NCBI GenBank assembly: GCA_964505325.1
Contig: CAZDHT010000034.1
Span: forward strand, 1 to 29,922
Source of the DNA: CAZDHT01 sp964505325
GTDB lineage: Bacteria; Planctomycetota; PUPC01
Length of the DNA: 29,922 bases
Reading direction: 5' to 3'
Positions 1 through 7,164 of this stretch are shown in pieces. Both the position numbers and the translations under genes were made by a program. A model generated the notes under the pieces. It saw only the letters and a program-made list of their open reading frames with translations. It searched no databases and was not told the origin of the DNA. How positions within the stretch are numbered: position 1 is the first letter of the stretch; each line of letters starts with the position of its first letter.

Positions 1-315
1 CGTCGCCGGCAGGAAATCGGTCACGTCCACTTCCGAGTCCGGCCGGGCCTGGATGAAGCTGACCACGGTCTGGAGCCTGTTCTGATACGTCTCGACCCGG
101 CCCTTCACGCGCACGAAGTCGTCGGGCTGAAACGTGTCGAACAGTTCCTGCTTGGCGTCCCACATCCGGCCGTCGATCGCCCCTGTCCGATCGACAAGCT
201 CGAGCTGCATGTAAAGCGAGCCGTTCCGGGCCGTCCGGAGCACCTTGGAGCGCAGCAGAAAGACCTGATCCACCGGGTCGCCGGTCTTGAGATCCTCGAT
301 CATTTTCCTGGGCAC
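1..315 (-). CDS. YhaM-like 3'-5' exoribonuclease, N-terminal OB-fold part (cut by window edge)
   Basis: Only the first ~105 codons are present; the gene runs off the left edge. The protein begins VPRKMIEDLKTGDPVDQVFL and continues with a short OB-fold, including a segment reading SLYMQLELVDRTGAIDGRMW around residues 33-52. This pattern is typical of the nucleic-acid-binding OB domain that precedes an HD nuclease domain in YhaM-type exoribonucleases. The HD domain lies outside the window, so the assignment rests on the OB part. The start is chosen as GTG at 315 because GGAGG (322-326) sits 6 nt upstream. An in-frame ATG at 321 directly abuts that GGAGG and so is too close. Another ATG at 303 is possible. 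A consensus promoter lies about 30 nt upstream. Confidence 0.7.
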   Translation of the reverse strand, partial: MPRKMIEDLKTGDPVDQVFLLRSKVLRTARNGSLYMQLELVDRTGAIDGRMWDAKQELFDTFQPDDFVRVKGRVETYQNRLQTVVSFIQARPDSEVDVTDFLPAT

Positions 316-347
316 GATCATCCTCCGCCTGTGTATGCCGCTCGCCG

Positions 348-375
348 ATTATAGGCCCGGCGCGCGCCCTGTCAA
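348..375 (-). promoter_or_regulatory. Consensus sigma70 promoter of the YhaM-like gene
   Basis: Read on the minus strand, TTGACA (370-375), a 16-nt spacer and TATAAT (348-353) are present. Both hexamers match the consensus perfectly. The predicted transcription start is near 341, giving a leader of roughly 25 nt that carries GGAGG. The -35 box lies only 12 nt past the stop of the upstream gene, so the exoribonuclease gene has its own strong promoter rather than relying on read-through. Confidence 0.8.
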
Positions 376-386
376 CGCGTGAGACT

Positions 387-1193
387 TCACCTCTCGTCCG
401 CCGGAACGGCCTGTCCCGTCTCCGGATTGAGGATGGGGGCTCGGCGAACCTCGTCCGGGAGCACGAAGATCCCCTTCGTATCCGGATCGACATCGATCTG
501 CTTGACCAGGATCACCGACTTCCGGTTGTTCGGCTGCCAGGTGACAATAGCGGTCAGCCAGCCGCTGCGGGGGTCGAAACCGAACCACGTCCTGGACCCG
601 CCGCCGGCCATCCAGCGGAGCCGCTTCCGTTGGGGCGCGGTAGCGTTCACCTGAATGGCGAACCAGTGGAGCCCTTTTTGATCGGGCAATGGGGACCGGG
701 CCCGCTTGAAGCTGAACGCGCGCGAGAGGTTGTTGTATCCGAAGAGGGCGTCGAGGATGCAGGCGCGAACGTGATTGCCGGCGGGAAGGCCGTCCTCGCT
801 GGGCAGGTATGCCTCCGCCGGCCGGCGGTAACATCTCCCCAGGCCCCCGTCCCGCTCGTACCACGTGGTCGCTCCTTTCTCGTTGACCAGCACGCCGGAG
901 CTCCACGTGCTTCGCACGTTGCCGGCGTCATCCGTGGAGCGCCAGAGGTCCACCGCGAGGTAGCGCTTCGCCTCCTTGTCAAACCAGACGTCCAGCCTGC
1001 CCGACTGCTGCTGGCCGGACCGCGAGAAGTACGTGTGCTGGAGTCTAAGGTGCACCCGCTTGATCTTCGCCGTCTTCGCCCCGAACTTCTCGATGGAGCC
1101 CCGGACGGCGACCGGCGCCGCGCCCGCGGGGGCGAGCAGCGCCATACCCAGCACCGCCCACAGAAGCGCTCGGGACGTCTTCGACTCGGTCAA
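387..1193 (-). CDS. Secreted/periplasmic protein of unknown function, possibly LolA-like fold
   Basis: This encodes a 268-aa protein with a clear N-terminal signal peptide: basic residues at 5-8, a hydrophobic stretch at 9-22 and a likely cleavage near the Ala-Gly-Ala at 23-25. It should therefore be exported. The start is TTG at 1193, supported by GGAG 6 nt upstream; the first internal ATG would cut the signal peptide in half. The mature part alternates short beta strands and charged turns, with segments such as a DVWFDKEAKRYL strand near 70-80 and a C-terminal ending NPETGQAVPADER. This recalls LolA-like outer-membrane lipoprotein-carrier folds, but no diagnostic motif is visible and the resemblance is weak. 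It starts 39 nt after the stop of the PfkB-ferredoxin gene on the same strand, so the two are probably co-transcribed. No function is assigned. Confidence 0.7.
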   Translation of the reverse strand: MTESKTSRALLWAVLGMALLAPAGAAPVAVRGSIEKFGAKTAKIKRVHLRLQHTYFSRSGQQQSGRLDVWFDKEAKRYLAVDLWRSTDDAGNVRSTWSSGVLVNEKGATTWYERDGGLGRCYRRPAEAYLPSEDGLPAGNHVRACILDALFGYNNLSRAFSFKRARSPLPDQKGLHWFAIQVNATAPQRKRLRWMAGGGSRTWFGFDPRSGWLTAIVTWQPNNRKSVILVKQIDVDPDTKGIFVLPDEVRRAPILNPETGQAVPADER

Positions 1194-1232
1194 TGGGGAC
1201 TCCGTTCGCGGTCTGGCCCGCTCGCCGCCGCC

Positions 1233-2462
1233 TTACCTGCCGGCCGCGTCGAGCACGGCCGAGAGCTGATACCTCCGCAGCGTCGTCTCGTCGAACTCGT
1301 CCAGCAGGGCGCCGGCCTCCGACGCTGTGAGCAGGCCGTTCTTCGCGCCGATCTGCTGAATGACGGACGCGGCGTTCCCGGATCCCAATGCGAGCGCCCG
1401 GCCGACGTCGCCGCTGCGGGCGTATTCGAACGCGAACGCCGAGCCGAACGCGTCGCCCGCCCCCAGCGAGCTCACCACCCGCACCTCGCGCGCCGGCAGC
1501 AGGCAGATGGTCTCTCCGTCGCAGGCCTGGACGCCGTTGCAGCCGTCGGTGATGGCGACAGTCTTCGGCCCCATCTTGCAGAGAACGTCGAACGACTCCG
1601 CCACGTTGAACGTCCACGGCTCCATCACGATGGCGCCCTCCGGGCATGCCGGAACACACAGGCCGCACTTGCTGCACCGCTCGAGGTGGGCCGGGAGCAC
1701 GCGGTCATGGTGGCGGACAAACACGTTCTCGGGACACGCCTCGACGCACTTCCCGCAGACCGTACACCTCGACTCGATGATGACGTCTTTGATCGGCTCT
1801 TTGCCGGTCAAGCGCGAGGCCTCCTCCTTATTGAGCAGGAGGATCTCCGTCACGGCCAGGAAGTCGCGAAGCTCCTCCAGCCCGGCGCGGAGTTGGGCCG
1901 AGCCGGGGTTGAACGCGATCTTCACTCCCGCGGCGGGCGCCCTCTCGGCGATCGGTCCGAGCAGCTTGACGGACTGACCGGAGAGCGACGAGACGTACAG
2001 CCAAGCGGTCTTGTCGAGGAACGACCAGTCCACCTCCCCGGGCGCCATTTCGGCGCTGGCCCCGCGGTGCGTCAGCACGGTCCGGTCGCCCTCGTAGCTC
2101 GTAAGAATGACCGAATAGCCGGTCGCCCGTTCGCTCGACTTGAGGCGATAGGAAACGTCCACACCCTTCCCGACGAGCTCGCGCAACACGAGCTGGCCGA
2201 TCTCGTCCGGGCCAATCTTGCCGAGGAACGCGGCGCGGGCGCCAAGCCCGGCGAACGAGACGGCCGCGTTGGTCGCACCCCCGCCGGTGGTGAACTCGAT
2301 GTGCTCGACGTCGATCTTGCCGCCGTACTCGAAGCCCAGAAGCCGCCGCTCTTCGCGCATGTCGCTGACCGTGACGATCTTCGACGCGTCACTGCTGACG
2401 AACACGTCCTGCGTGGCGCTGCCGATGCAGACGAAGTCGAACGGTCCCTTCCCGTCGATCAC
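1233..2462 (-). CDS. PfkB/ribokinase-family kinase with an embedded 2[4Fe-4S] ferredoxin domain
   Basis: This 409-aa protein has a complete PfkB sugar/nucleoside kinase frame. It has an N-terminal substrate-binding glycine motif (TGGGATNAA, 59-67), an NKEE motif at 211-214 and the anion-hole/catalytic signature GAGDAFG (334-340), with D337 as the expected catalytic base. Between the NKEE helix and the following TVAITDG strand (301-307) sits an extra block of about 65 residues. It holds two canonical CxxCxxCxxxCP clusters: Cys233/236/239/243 and Cys263/266/269/273. That is the layout of a bacterial two-cluster ferredoxin. The reading frame is continuous through the insert. The start is GTG at 2462, with AAAGG 6 nt upstream. 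The substrate is unknown; the kinase type cannot be decided beyond the superfamily. Normal members are 300-340 aa, so the length excess equals the insert. Confidence 0.9.
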   Translation of the reverse strand: MIDGKGPFDFVCIGSATQDVFVSSDASKIVTVSDMREERRLLGFEYGGKIDVEHIEFTTGGGATNAAVSFAGLGARAAFLGKIGPDEIGQLVLRELVGKGVDVSYRLKSSERATGYSVILTSYEGDRTVLTHRGASAEMAPGEVDWSFLDKTAWLYVSSLSGQSVKLLGPIAERAPAAGVKIAFNPGSAQLRAGLEELRDFLAVTEILLLNKEEASRLTGKEPIKDVIIESRCTVCGKCVEACPENVFVRHHDRVLPAHLERCSKCGLCVPACPEGAIVMEPWTFNVAESFDVLCKMGPKTVAITDGCNGVQACDGETICLLPAREVRVVSSLGAGDAFGSAFAFEYARSGDVGRALALGSGNAASVIQQIGAKNGLLTASEAGALLDEFDETTLRRYQLSAVLDAAGR

Positions 2463-2496
2463 GGTTTGCCTTTCGCTGTGGCAGGATTGCCAGCCG

Positions 2497-2526
2497 ATGT
2501 TAGCACAGCGTGCGGCGGCAGTCCAA
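2497..2526 (-). promoter_or_regulatory. Probable promoter of the PfkB-ferredoxin/secreted-protein pair
   Basis: On the minus strand TTGGAC (2521-2526) and TAACAT (2497-2502) are separated by 18 nt. The -10 is a fair match and the -35 is weak. The predicted start is near 2490, giving a leader of about 28 nt. It lies back to back with the galU promoter in the 143-nt divergent intergenic region. Confidence 0.5.
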
Positions 2527-2551
2527 GCATTTTTGAATCAACGTGCGAACG

Positions 2552-2580
2552 TTGACGCGGGGACGCCGGCGGGGTATCAT
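2552..2580 (+). promoter_or_regulatory. sigma70 promoter of galU
   Basis: TTGACG (2552-2557), a 17-nt spacer and TATCAT (2575-2580) give a good sigma70 match. The predicted start near 2587 leaves a short leader that holds the ribosome-binding site GGGAGG (2595-2600), 5 nt before the galU ATG. Confidence 0.75.
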
Positions 2581-2605
2581 TGCCCGGGCATTTTGGGAGG
2601 ATCGT

Positions 2606-3460
2606 ATGAAAATCCGAAACGCCGTGATCCTGGCCGCGGGGAGAGGCACGCGGCTCCTTCCCGCGACAAAGGCCCAGCCGAAGGAAATGCTGCCCGTCTG
2701 CCGGAAGCCGATCGTCCAGTACGTGGTCGAAGAGCTGGAGGCGAACGGCATCGAGAGCATTCTCTTCATCACCGGCCGGCGCAAGCGCGCCATTGAGGAC
2801 CACTTCGACGAAGACACCGAGCTGCTCGATGCCCTGAAATTCCAGCAGCCCGCCGTCGCGTTCTTCTACACGCGGCAGAGCCGGCAGCTCGGCACAGGGC
2901 ACGCGGTCGCGTGTGCGAGGGAGTTCGCCGGCGACGAGCCCTTCGTCGTTGCTCTGGGCGACTCGATGATCACCGGGGGCACGGAGAAGCCACTGGTGCA
3001 GCGAATGATGGACGCGTATGACCGGACGGACGGCGGCTGTGTCATCGCGTTCCACGAGGTGCCCGAGGAGGCAACCAGCCGGTACGGCGTAGCCGTGCCC
3101 GCCGGTGACGGCGACGTGTTCGAGGTGAAGGACCTCGTCGAGAAGCCGGCCCAGGGCACGGCCCCCAGCAACCTCGCCGTGGCGGCGAGATATGTGCTCC
3201 CGCCGGCCGTGTTCGACGTAATCGCCCGAACGCCGCCCGCGGCGAACGGCGAGATCCAACTCACCGACACCCTGCGCCTAATGATCCAGAGCGGGGTCAA
3301 GGTGGTGGGTGTCAAGCTGACCGGCGGCGAGCGGCGCTGCGACGTCGGAAGCTTCAGCAGCTACTGCCGGACCTTCATCGACTTCGCCCTCGCCGATGAA
3401 GAGCTCGGCGAAGAGGTCGCCGCCTACCTGAGAAAAAAACTCGACGAACCACCCGCATAA
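2606..3460 (+). CDS. galU: UTP--glucose-1-phosphate uridylyltransferase
   Basis: This 284-aa nucleotidyltransferase forms UDP-glucose from UTP and glucose-1-phosphate. It shows the GalU N-terminal motif AAGRGTRLLPATKAQPKEML (residues 10-29), binding nucleotide phosphates, and QYVVEEL shortly after. A Gly-Asp step in VALGDSMI replaces the Leu-Pro-Asp of enterobacterial GalU. GGERRCDVGSFSSY sits near the C-terminus, where GalU has a GxRxDxG motif. The start is ATG at 2606, placed 5 nt after GGGAGG; an upstream in-frame extension to 2543 has no family similarity. The product would supply UDP-glucose for envelope polysaccharide or LPS sugars. The next gene begins 23 nt downstream on the same strand, so a two-gene transcript is likely. 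A related sugar-phosphate nucleotidyltransferase specificity cannot be excluded, but GalU is the best reading. Confidence 0.88.
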   Translation: MKIRNAVILAAGRGTRLLPATKAQPKEMLPVCRKPIVQYVVEELEANGIESILFITGRRKRAIEDHFDEDTELLDALKFQQPAVAFFYTRQSRQLGTGHAVACAREFAGDEPFVVALGDSMITGGTEKPLVQRMMDAYDRTDGGCVIAFHEVPEEATSRYGVAVPAGDGDVFEVKDLVEKPAQGTAPSNLAVAARYVLPPAVFDVIARTPPAANGEIQLTDTLRLMIQSGVKVVGVKLTGGERRCDVGSFSSYCRTFIDFALADEELGEEVAAYLRKKLDEPPA

Positions 3461-3483
3461 CCCTTCACCAAGGACACCCCGAC

Positions 3484-4557
3484 ATGACTCCCCAGCTCCG
3501 ATTCACCGAAGAAGATTGGGATCGGATCACCCGCGACTATTCGGCGTGGTGGGCGGGGGAACTGGACCGGCCGCTCATCTACATGACGTACGAGCAGCCG
3601 GCGGAGGACCTCGGCGACCTGAACCGCTTCCTCGCCAACCACCCCGACGCCTCCGCAGAAGAGGTCTGCGAGAAGTTCGACCGCCTGTTCCGCTCGCAAC
3701 GGTTCTATGCCGACGCGTTCCCGTTCTGGTTCATCAATTTCGGCGCGGGCGCGCTGGCCGCCTTTCTCGGCGCCCGCGTCGTCGCCCGGCCCGACACAAC
3801 CTGGTTCGAGCCGCGAGAGAGCCGCGAGATGAAAGACATCGATCCGCAGTTCGAGCCCGGCGGCTACTGGTGGGAGCGCGTGGTGGACGTCACGCGCACG
3901 GCGTGCGAATACTGGGACGGCAACCTGGCGGTCAGCCACACCGACCTCGGCGGCAACCTCGACATTCTCGCCTCGCTTCGCTCCACCGACGGCCTGCTGA
4001 CCGACCTCATCGACGCGCCCCAGGAGGTCGAGCGCGCGCTCTGGAAGACGTCGGAGATTTGGCGCGATTGTTACGACCGACTGACCGACATCATCGCCGC
4101 CAAGTGCCGCGGCACCGTGCCGTGGGCGGCGTCGTGGTCGGCGCGGCGGACGTACATGCTCCAATGTGACTTCTGCTACATGATCTCGCCGGCGATGTTC
4201 GAGCGGTTCGTCCTGCCCGAACTCACCGCCGTGTGCGACTTCCTGGACGACGCGTTCTACCACTTGGACGGCGTGGGCGCCCTGCCCCACCTCGACATGA
4301 TGCTCGACATCCCGTCGCTCAAGGGGATCCAGTGGATTCCCGGCGCGGGCAATCTCGAAGCGGCGGAGTGGCTCGACGTCCTGCGGCGGATCCGTGACGG
4401 CGGCAAGCTGTGCCAGATCTTCTCGTCACCCGAGGGATGCCTGAACGTCGTCCGCGAGCTCGGCGGCAAGGGCTTCCAGTTCCTCGTCGGCGGAAACATG
4501 ACCCCGGAAGAAGCCGACGCGTTCCTTAAAGACCTCGAACGTGCCGACCGCCGCTGA
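3484..4557 (+). CDS. URO-D/corrinoid-methyltransferase superfamily protein
   Basis: This 357-aa protein resembles the uroporphyrinogen decarboxylase (URO-D) TIM-barrel superfamily, which also contains the MtaA/CmuA-type cobalamin:coenzyme methyltransferases. Diagnostic stretches are WWAGELDRPLIYMTYEQ near residues 22-38, a C-terminal FYHLDGVGALPHLDMMLDI and GIQWIPGAG after it. The last two form the conserved barrel strands that bind tetrapyrrole or zinc-linked substrates in the family. The divergent N-terminus speaks against classical heme-pathway HemE, and no heme gene is nearby. Substrate and reaction are therefore unknown. The ATG at 3484 follows AAGGA by about 10 nt. It lies 23 nt behind galU and probably shares its transcript. 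The pairing gives no obvious functional link. Confidence 0.75.
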   Translation: MTPQLRFTEEDWDRITRDYSAWWAGELDRPLIYMTYEQPAEDLGDLNRFLANHPDASAEEVCEKFDRLFRSQRFYADAFPFWFINFGAGALAAFLGARVVARPDTTWFEPRESREMKDIDPQFEPGGYWWERVVDVTRTACEYWDGNLAVSHTDLGGNLDILASLRSTDGLLTDLIDAPQEVERALWKTSEIWRDCYDRLTDIIAAKCRGTVPWAASWSARRTYMLQCDFCYMISPAMFERFVLPELTAVCDFLDDAFYHLDGVGALPHLDMMLDIPSLKGIQWIPGAGNLEAAEWLDVLRRIRDGGKLCQIFSSPEGCLNVVRELGGKGFQFLVGGNMTPEEADAFLKDLERADRR

Positions 4558-4599
4558 AGTGTCCGCCCCACCGTTCTGTTAGAGTTCCTGGCAAAACGG

Positions 4600-4626
4600 C
4601 CTTCGTGCCCTTCGCGCCCTTCGTGG
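4600..4626. repeat. Three tandem 9-nt units (CCTTCGTGC-like) between convergent genes
   Basis: Three consecutive 9-mers, CCTTCGTGC, CCTTCGCGC and CCTTCGTGG, lie in the 85-nt gap between the convergent URO-D-like and DUF401 genes. The remainder of the gap shows no clear terminator hairpin. Such CTTCGTG strings occur as dispersed short repeats in some environmental genomes; here only one site is visible. Confidence 0.6.
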
Positions 4627-4642
4627 TGAAGAGAGTTCGTGC

Positions 4643-6061
4643 CTACGCCCAGATGAGCATCAGGCAGGCCACCGCGAAGACGAACACCGACGGGGGCAGC
4701 AACCTCCTGTACGTACCTCCCCAGCTCGCGTCGAAGTGCTCGCGCGAAAGCACCAGGCACAGGTGCACCGGCGAGAGCAGCACGCCCAGGAAGCCGACGC
4801 CGAACGCGAACGCCGCCAGCGGATAGTTCAGCCCGCCGTCCGGTAGCCTCAGCATCGACTCGAGCAGCGGATAGCAGATCGAAACGAAGCCCAGCGTGTA
4901 GCCGAGGAGCATGCCCACGACGAACAGGATGGAGCCAATGATCACGGGGACCGGAAGGCCGGTCGACTGGAGGTAGACCGCAATTGCCCTGCTCGAGCCG
5001 GACGTTATGAGCATTCCCTTCATCACGCACACGCCCACCACCAGGGCGGTCATCTTCAGCGTGACCCCCTGCCGCAGGATCTGCCATCCCTCGTCGCGCC
5101 GGATGCGGTTCGACTTGAGCATGGCGTAGATCACCCCGAACAGCGCGGCCAGCATGCAGAGCTCCGTGGCCACGGTCAGTTGGGCGCTGAGAAAGCCCCG
5201 GTCGTTCCAGATCGCGCCGCCCGGCAGGGACTCCGCGAGCCTCGGATGGCTGCGGAGGACCGTGGCAAGCGCCTGCGGGATCGCTGCGGCCACCACCACC
5301 ACCGCCACCGGCGCGATCGCCCTCACCACCGGCATCACCCGACGCTTGCCGGCTTCGTCGCCCACCCGCCGCTGATGGTGCGGAACGTGCCGCAGCAGGA
5401 ACACGATGCCGGCGATGATCGCGGCCATGCAAAGCGGCGACTGCGCCAGCATCAGCGCCGTAATCGGCACGCTGAACGTCGAGGCCGCCGTCAGGAGACC
5501 CGGGTAGAGCGGATCGACATATTCCCAGATGTGCCGCATCCAGTGGTTGATCGCCGTCTTGTCCTCGCGGCTGATGTCGAGGCCCTCCGCCACTTCGCCC
5601 ACCATGGGGGCCGAGACCATCGCCCCGCCGGGCATCGGCAACAGCCCGATCAGAGAAGAGAGCCAGGCCATCGCCCAACGCCGGTCGCGCAGCAGCGCCA
5701 ACAGAGAGTCCGCCAGGTCGCGCAGCTTCTCCACGCGCTTCATCACCACCCCAAACACCGTGATCGTGAGCACGAGACACAGCAGGCGCAGTGACCGGGG
5801 CAGCGTCGCCGCTCTGACGACCTCGGTCACCAGGTTCCACGCGCCCGCGAGGAGCCACTTCAGCCCGGACCCACTCGCGTCGGAGAAGCCGACCCCCATG
5901 ACGACGCCAAGCAGGATTGACGCGATCAGCAGCACGTAGCCGATCGCCATGCGGCGGCGGATCAGGAACACCATCACGGCGAAGACGGACGCGATCTTCA
6001 GCAGCGCCCACATCCCTGCGTGGGTATCCGCCGCCATCGCGCTTTGGACGGTGGCAAACAT
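4643..6061 (-). CDS. DUF401-family polytopic membrane protein
   Basis: This 472-aa, strongly hydrophobic protein has about ten to twelve predicted membrane segments. It matches the DUF401 integral membrane family, recognised by the LIGLLPMPGGAMVSAPMVGE segment and the following NHWMRHIWEYVDPLYPG block. A second half contains repeated hydrophobic spans, with LLSPVHLCLVLSREHF near the C-terminus. The two-half organisation and the polar Pro-Met-Pro-Gly motif in a membrane hairpin resemble ion-transporter-like permeases; substrate and function are unknown. The ATG at 6061 is chosen because AAGGAG lies 5 nt upstream. The 28-residue upstream extension to 6145 would run across the promoter. It is a single gene, convergent with the URO-D-like gene and divergent from the L7/L12-like gene. 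Confidence 0.8.
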   Translation of the reverse strand: MFATVQSAMAADTHAGMWALLKIASVFAVMVFLIRRRMAIGYVLLIASILLGVVMGVGFSDASGSGLKWLLAGAWNLVTEVVRAATLPRSLRLLCLVLTITVFGVVMKRVEKLRDLADSLLALLRDRRWAMAWLSSLIGLLPMPGGAMVSAPMVGEVAEGLDISREDKTAINHWMRHIWEYVDPLYPGLLTAASTFSVPITALMLAQSPLCMAAIIAGIVFLLRHVPHHQRRVGDEAGKRRVMPVVRAIAPVAVVVVAAAIPQALATVLRSHPRLAESLPGGAIWNDRGFLSAQLTVATELCMLAALFGVIYAMLKSNRIRRDEGWQILRQGVTLKMTALVVGVCVMKGMLITSGSSRAIAVYLQSTGLPVPVIIGSILFVVGMLLGYTLGFVSICYPLLESMLRLPDGGLNYPLAAFAFGVGFLGVLLSPVHLCLVLSREHFDASWGGTYRRLLPPSVFVFAVACLMLIWA

Positions 6062-6093
6062 CGCGGCTCCTTGCCCACGGAAGCGGACCGGCG

Positions 6094-6121
6094 ATTCTAG
6101 CAGAGGCCGGGCCCCATGCAA
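6094..6121 (-). promoter_or_regulatory. Promoter of the DUF401 gene (extended -10)
   Basis: On the minus strand TGC-TAGAAT forms an extended -10 (hexamer 6094-6099). TTGCAT (6116-6121) lies 16 nt upstream as a weak -35. The predicted start near 6087 gives a leader of about 26 nt containing AAGGAG. Confidence 0.6.
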
Positions 6122-6149
6122 CCGCAAAATGAGCCGCCGATTCACGGCC

Positions 6150-6178
6150 TTGACATAACGCGGCCAAGGCGCTACTAT
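6150..6178 (+). promoter_or_regulatory. sigma70 promoter of the L7/L12-like/UbiB gene pair
   Basis: TTGACA (6150-6155), a perfect -35, is followed after 17 nt by TACTAT (6173-6178). The predicted start near 6185 leaves a leader of about 55 nt with GGGAGG (6228-6233) 7 nt before the ATG at 6241. Confidence 0.78.
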
Positions 6179-6240
6179 CCGGCGTTGTCACACGTGCGCT
6201 AGCCCGTGGCGTCCGTCTTTCAAGCCAGGGAGGCATCCAA

Positions 6241-7158
6241 ATGTCTGGAGCGCCGGAAGCAAAAAACGATTTCAAGTTCATTTTGAACAGCGTTCGGTCG
6301 GAAGCCCTTCAGGCGGTGGCACAAGAGTTGACGGACCTGTTTCCTCTGGATCTGCCCAACGCGGTCAATATCGCCAAGAGCGCACCGATCATCCTGATCG
6401 ACAAACTCAGCCCGCGGCAGGCGCGGAGCGTCGGCACGTATGCCATCCGGCTGAAGGCCCTGGGGGCCGACGTCCAGGTCACCGGGCAGCCGGTCGGCAA
6501 GCTGCAAGTGCTTCGTTGGCCGCTGCTTCCCGACATCGCCAAGCGGCCAGGCCACCATCTGATTTGCCCCAACTGCGGCGCGAGATTGCAGGTGCAGGTC
6601 CACGTACGCGCCGAGGCTGCGGCGGCGGCCCCGCAACCCGAACCAGGACCTGCCGAGCAGCCACCGGAAGTGATGCTCCCGCCCGCTGAAGAGCCGCCGG
6701 ACGTGATGCCGCAGCCCGCGCCGGAGATGGCGGCACAGGCGGCACCACCACCACCGCAGGCTCCGCCGCCCCCGCCGGCCCCGCCAGCGCCGGAGCCGGA
6801 GCCAGCGGAAGAGGTAGTCCTCGAACCCGTGGGGGAGGACCTGGTGGAGCTTACCGATGATGAGGTCGTCCTGGAAGACGAGCCTGTCGAGTTGGAGCCG
6901 GCGGCGTCTTCCGAACCGGGGGAGCCTGTCGGCGGCGGCGGCACATGCCGGGTCACGCTGGTCGGGAAGATCCGGGGCAAAAAGAAGAGCGACGCGGCAG
7001 AGCTGATCGCATACTATCAGGGCATCACGCAGGACGAGGCTCTGGCGCAGCTCAGCAAGACGGTGGTCACCGTCGCCAAAGACCTGTCCGAAGAACAGGC
7101 CGCCACGTGCAAGAACCAGTTCTCTGAGATCGGCGTCAAAGTCAAGGTCAGGGGGTAA
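6241..7158 (+). CDS. Unknown protein with two ribosomal L7/L12 C-terminal-like domains, a CPNC knuckle and a proline/glutamate-rich linker
   Basis: This 305-aa protein has no signal peptide and is presumably cytoplasmic. Residues 8-82 and roughly 235-305 each show the alternating beta-alpha-alpha-beta pattern of the L7/L12 C-terminal domain. Examples are the central LPNAVNIAKSAPIILIDKLS and, in the second copy, a QDEALAQLSK helix followed by the KDLSEEQA turn and a final GVKVKV strand. Between them are a single CPNC knuckle (C109, C112; only two cysteines, so at most half a zinc site) and a ~100-residue Pro/Ala/Glu linker, which is probably disordered. The domain reading is by eye, not by search. 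A UbiB-like gene follows after 6 nt, which implies one transcript and perhaps a shared task. No function is assigned. Confidence 0.75.
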   Translation: MSGAPEAKNDFKFILNSVRSEALQAVAQELTDLFPLDLPNAVNIAKSAPIILIDKLSPRQARSVGTYAIRLKALGADVQVTGQPVGKLQVLRWPLLPDIAKRPGHHLICPNCGARLQVQVHVRAEAAAAAPQPEPGPAEQPPEVMLPPAEEPPDVMPQPAPEMAAQAAPPPPQAPPPPPAPPAPEPEPAEEVVLEPVGEDLVELTDDEVVLEDEPVELEPAASSEPGEPVGGGGTCRVTLVGKIRGKKKSDAAELIAYYQGITQDEALAQLSKTVVTVAKDLSEEQAATCKNQFSEIGVKVKVRG

Positions 7159-7164
7159 TCGGCT

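Noticed and set aside
349..906. 185-aa minus-strand ORF inside the secreted-protein gene
   Set aside because: It is a different frame of the same strand, extends across the consensus promoter at 348-375, and is Arg/Pro-rich without domains.
630..2555. 641-aa plus-strand ORF over the PfkB-ferredoxin and secreted-protein genes
   Set aside because: It is antisense to two genes with motifs, a signal peptide and ribosome sites; the translation is compositionally biased.
4257..6281. 674-aa minus-strand ORF overlapping the DUF401 and URO-D-like genes
   Set aside because: It lies in another frame of the DUF401 gene and runs antisense into the URO-D-like gene and across two promoters; no recognisable domain.
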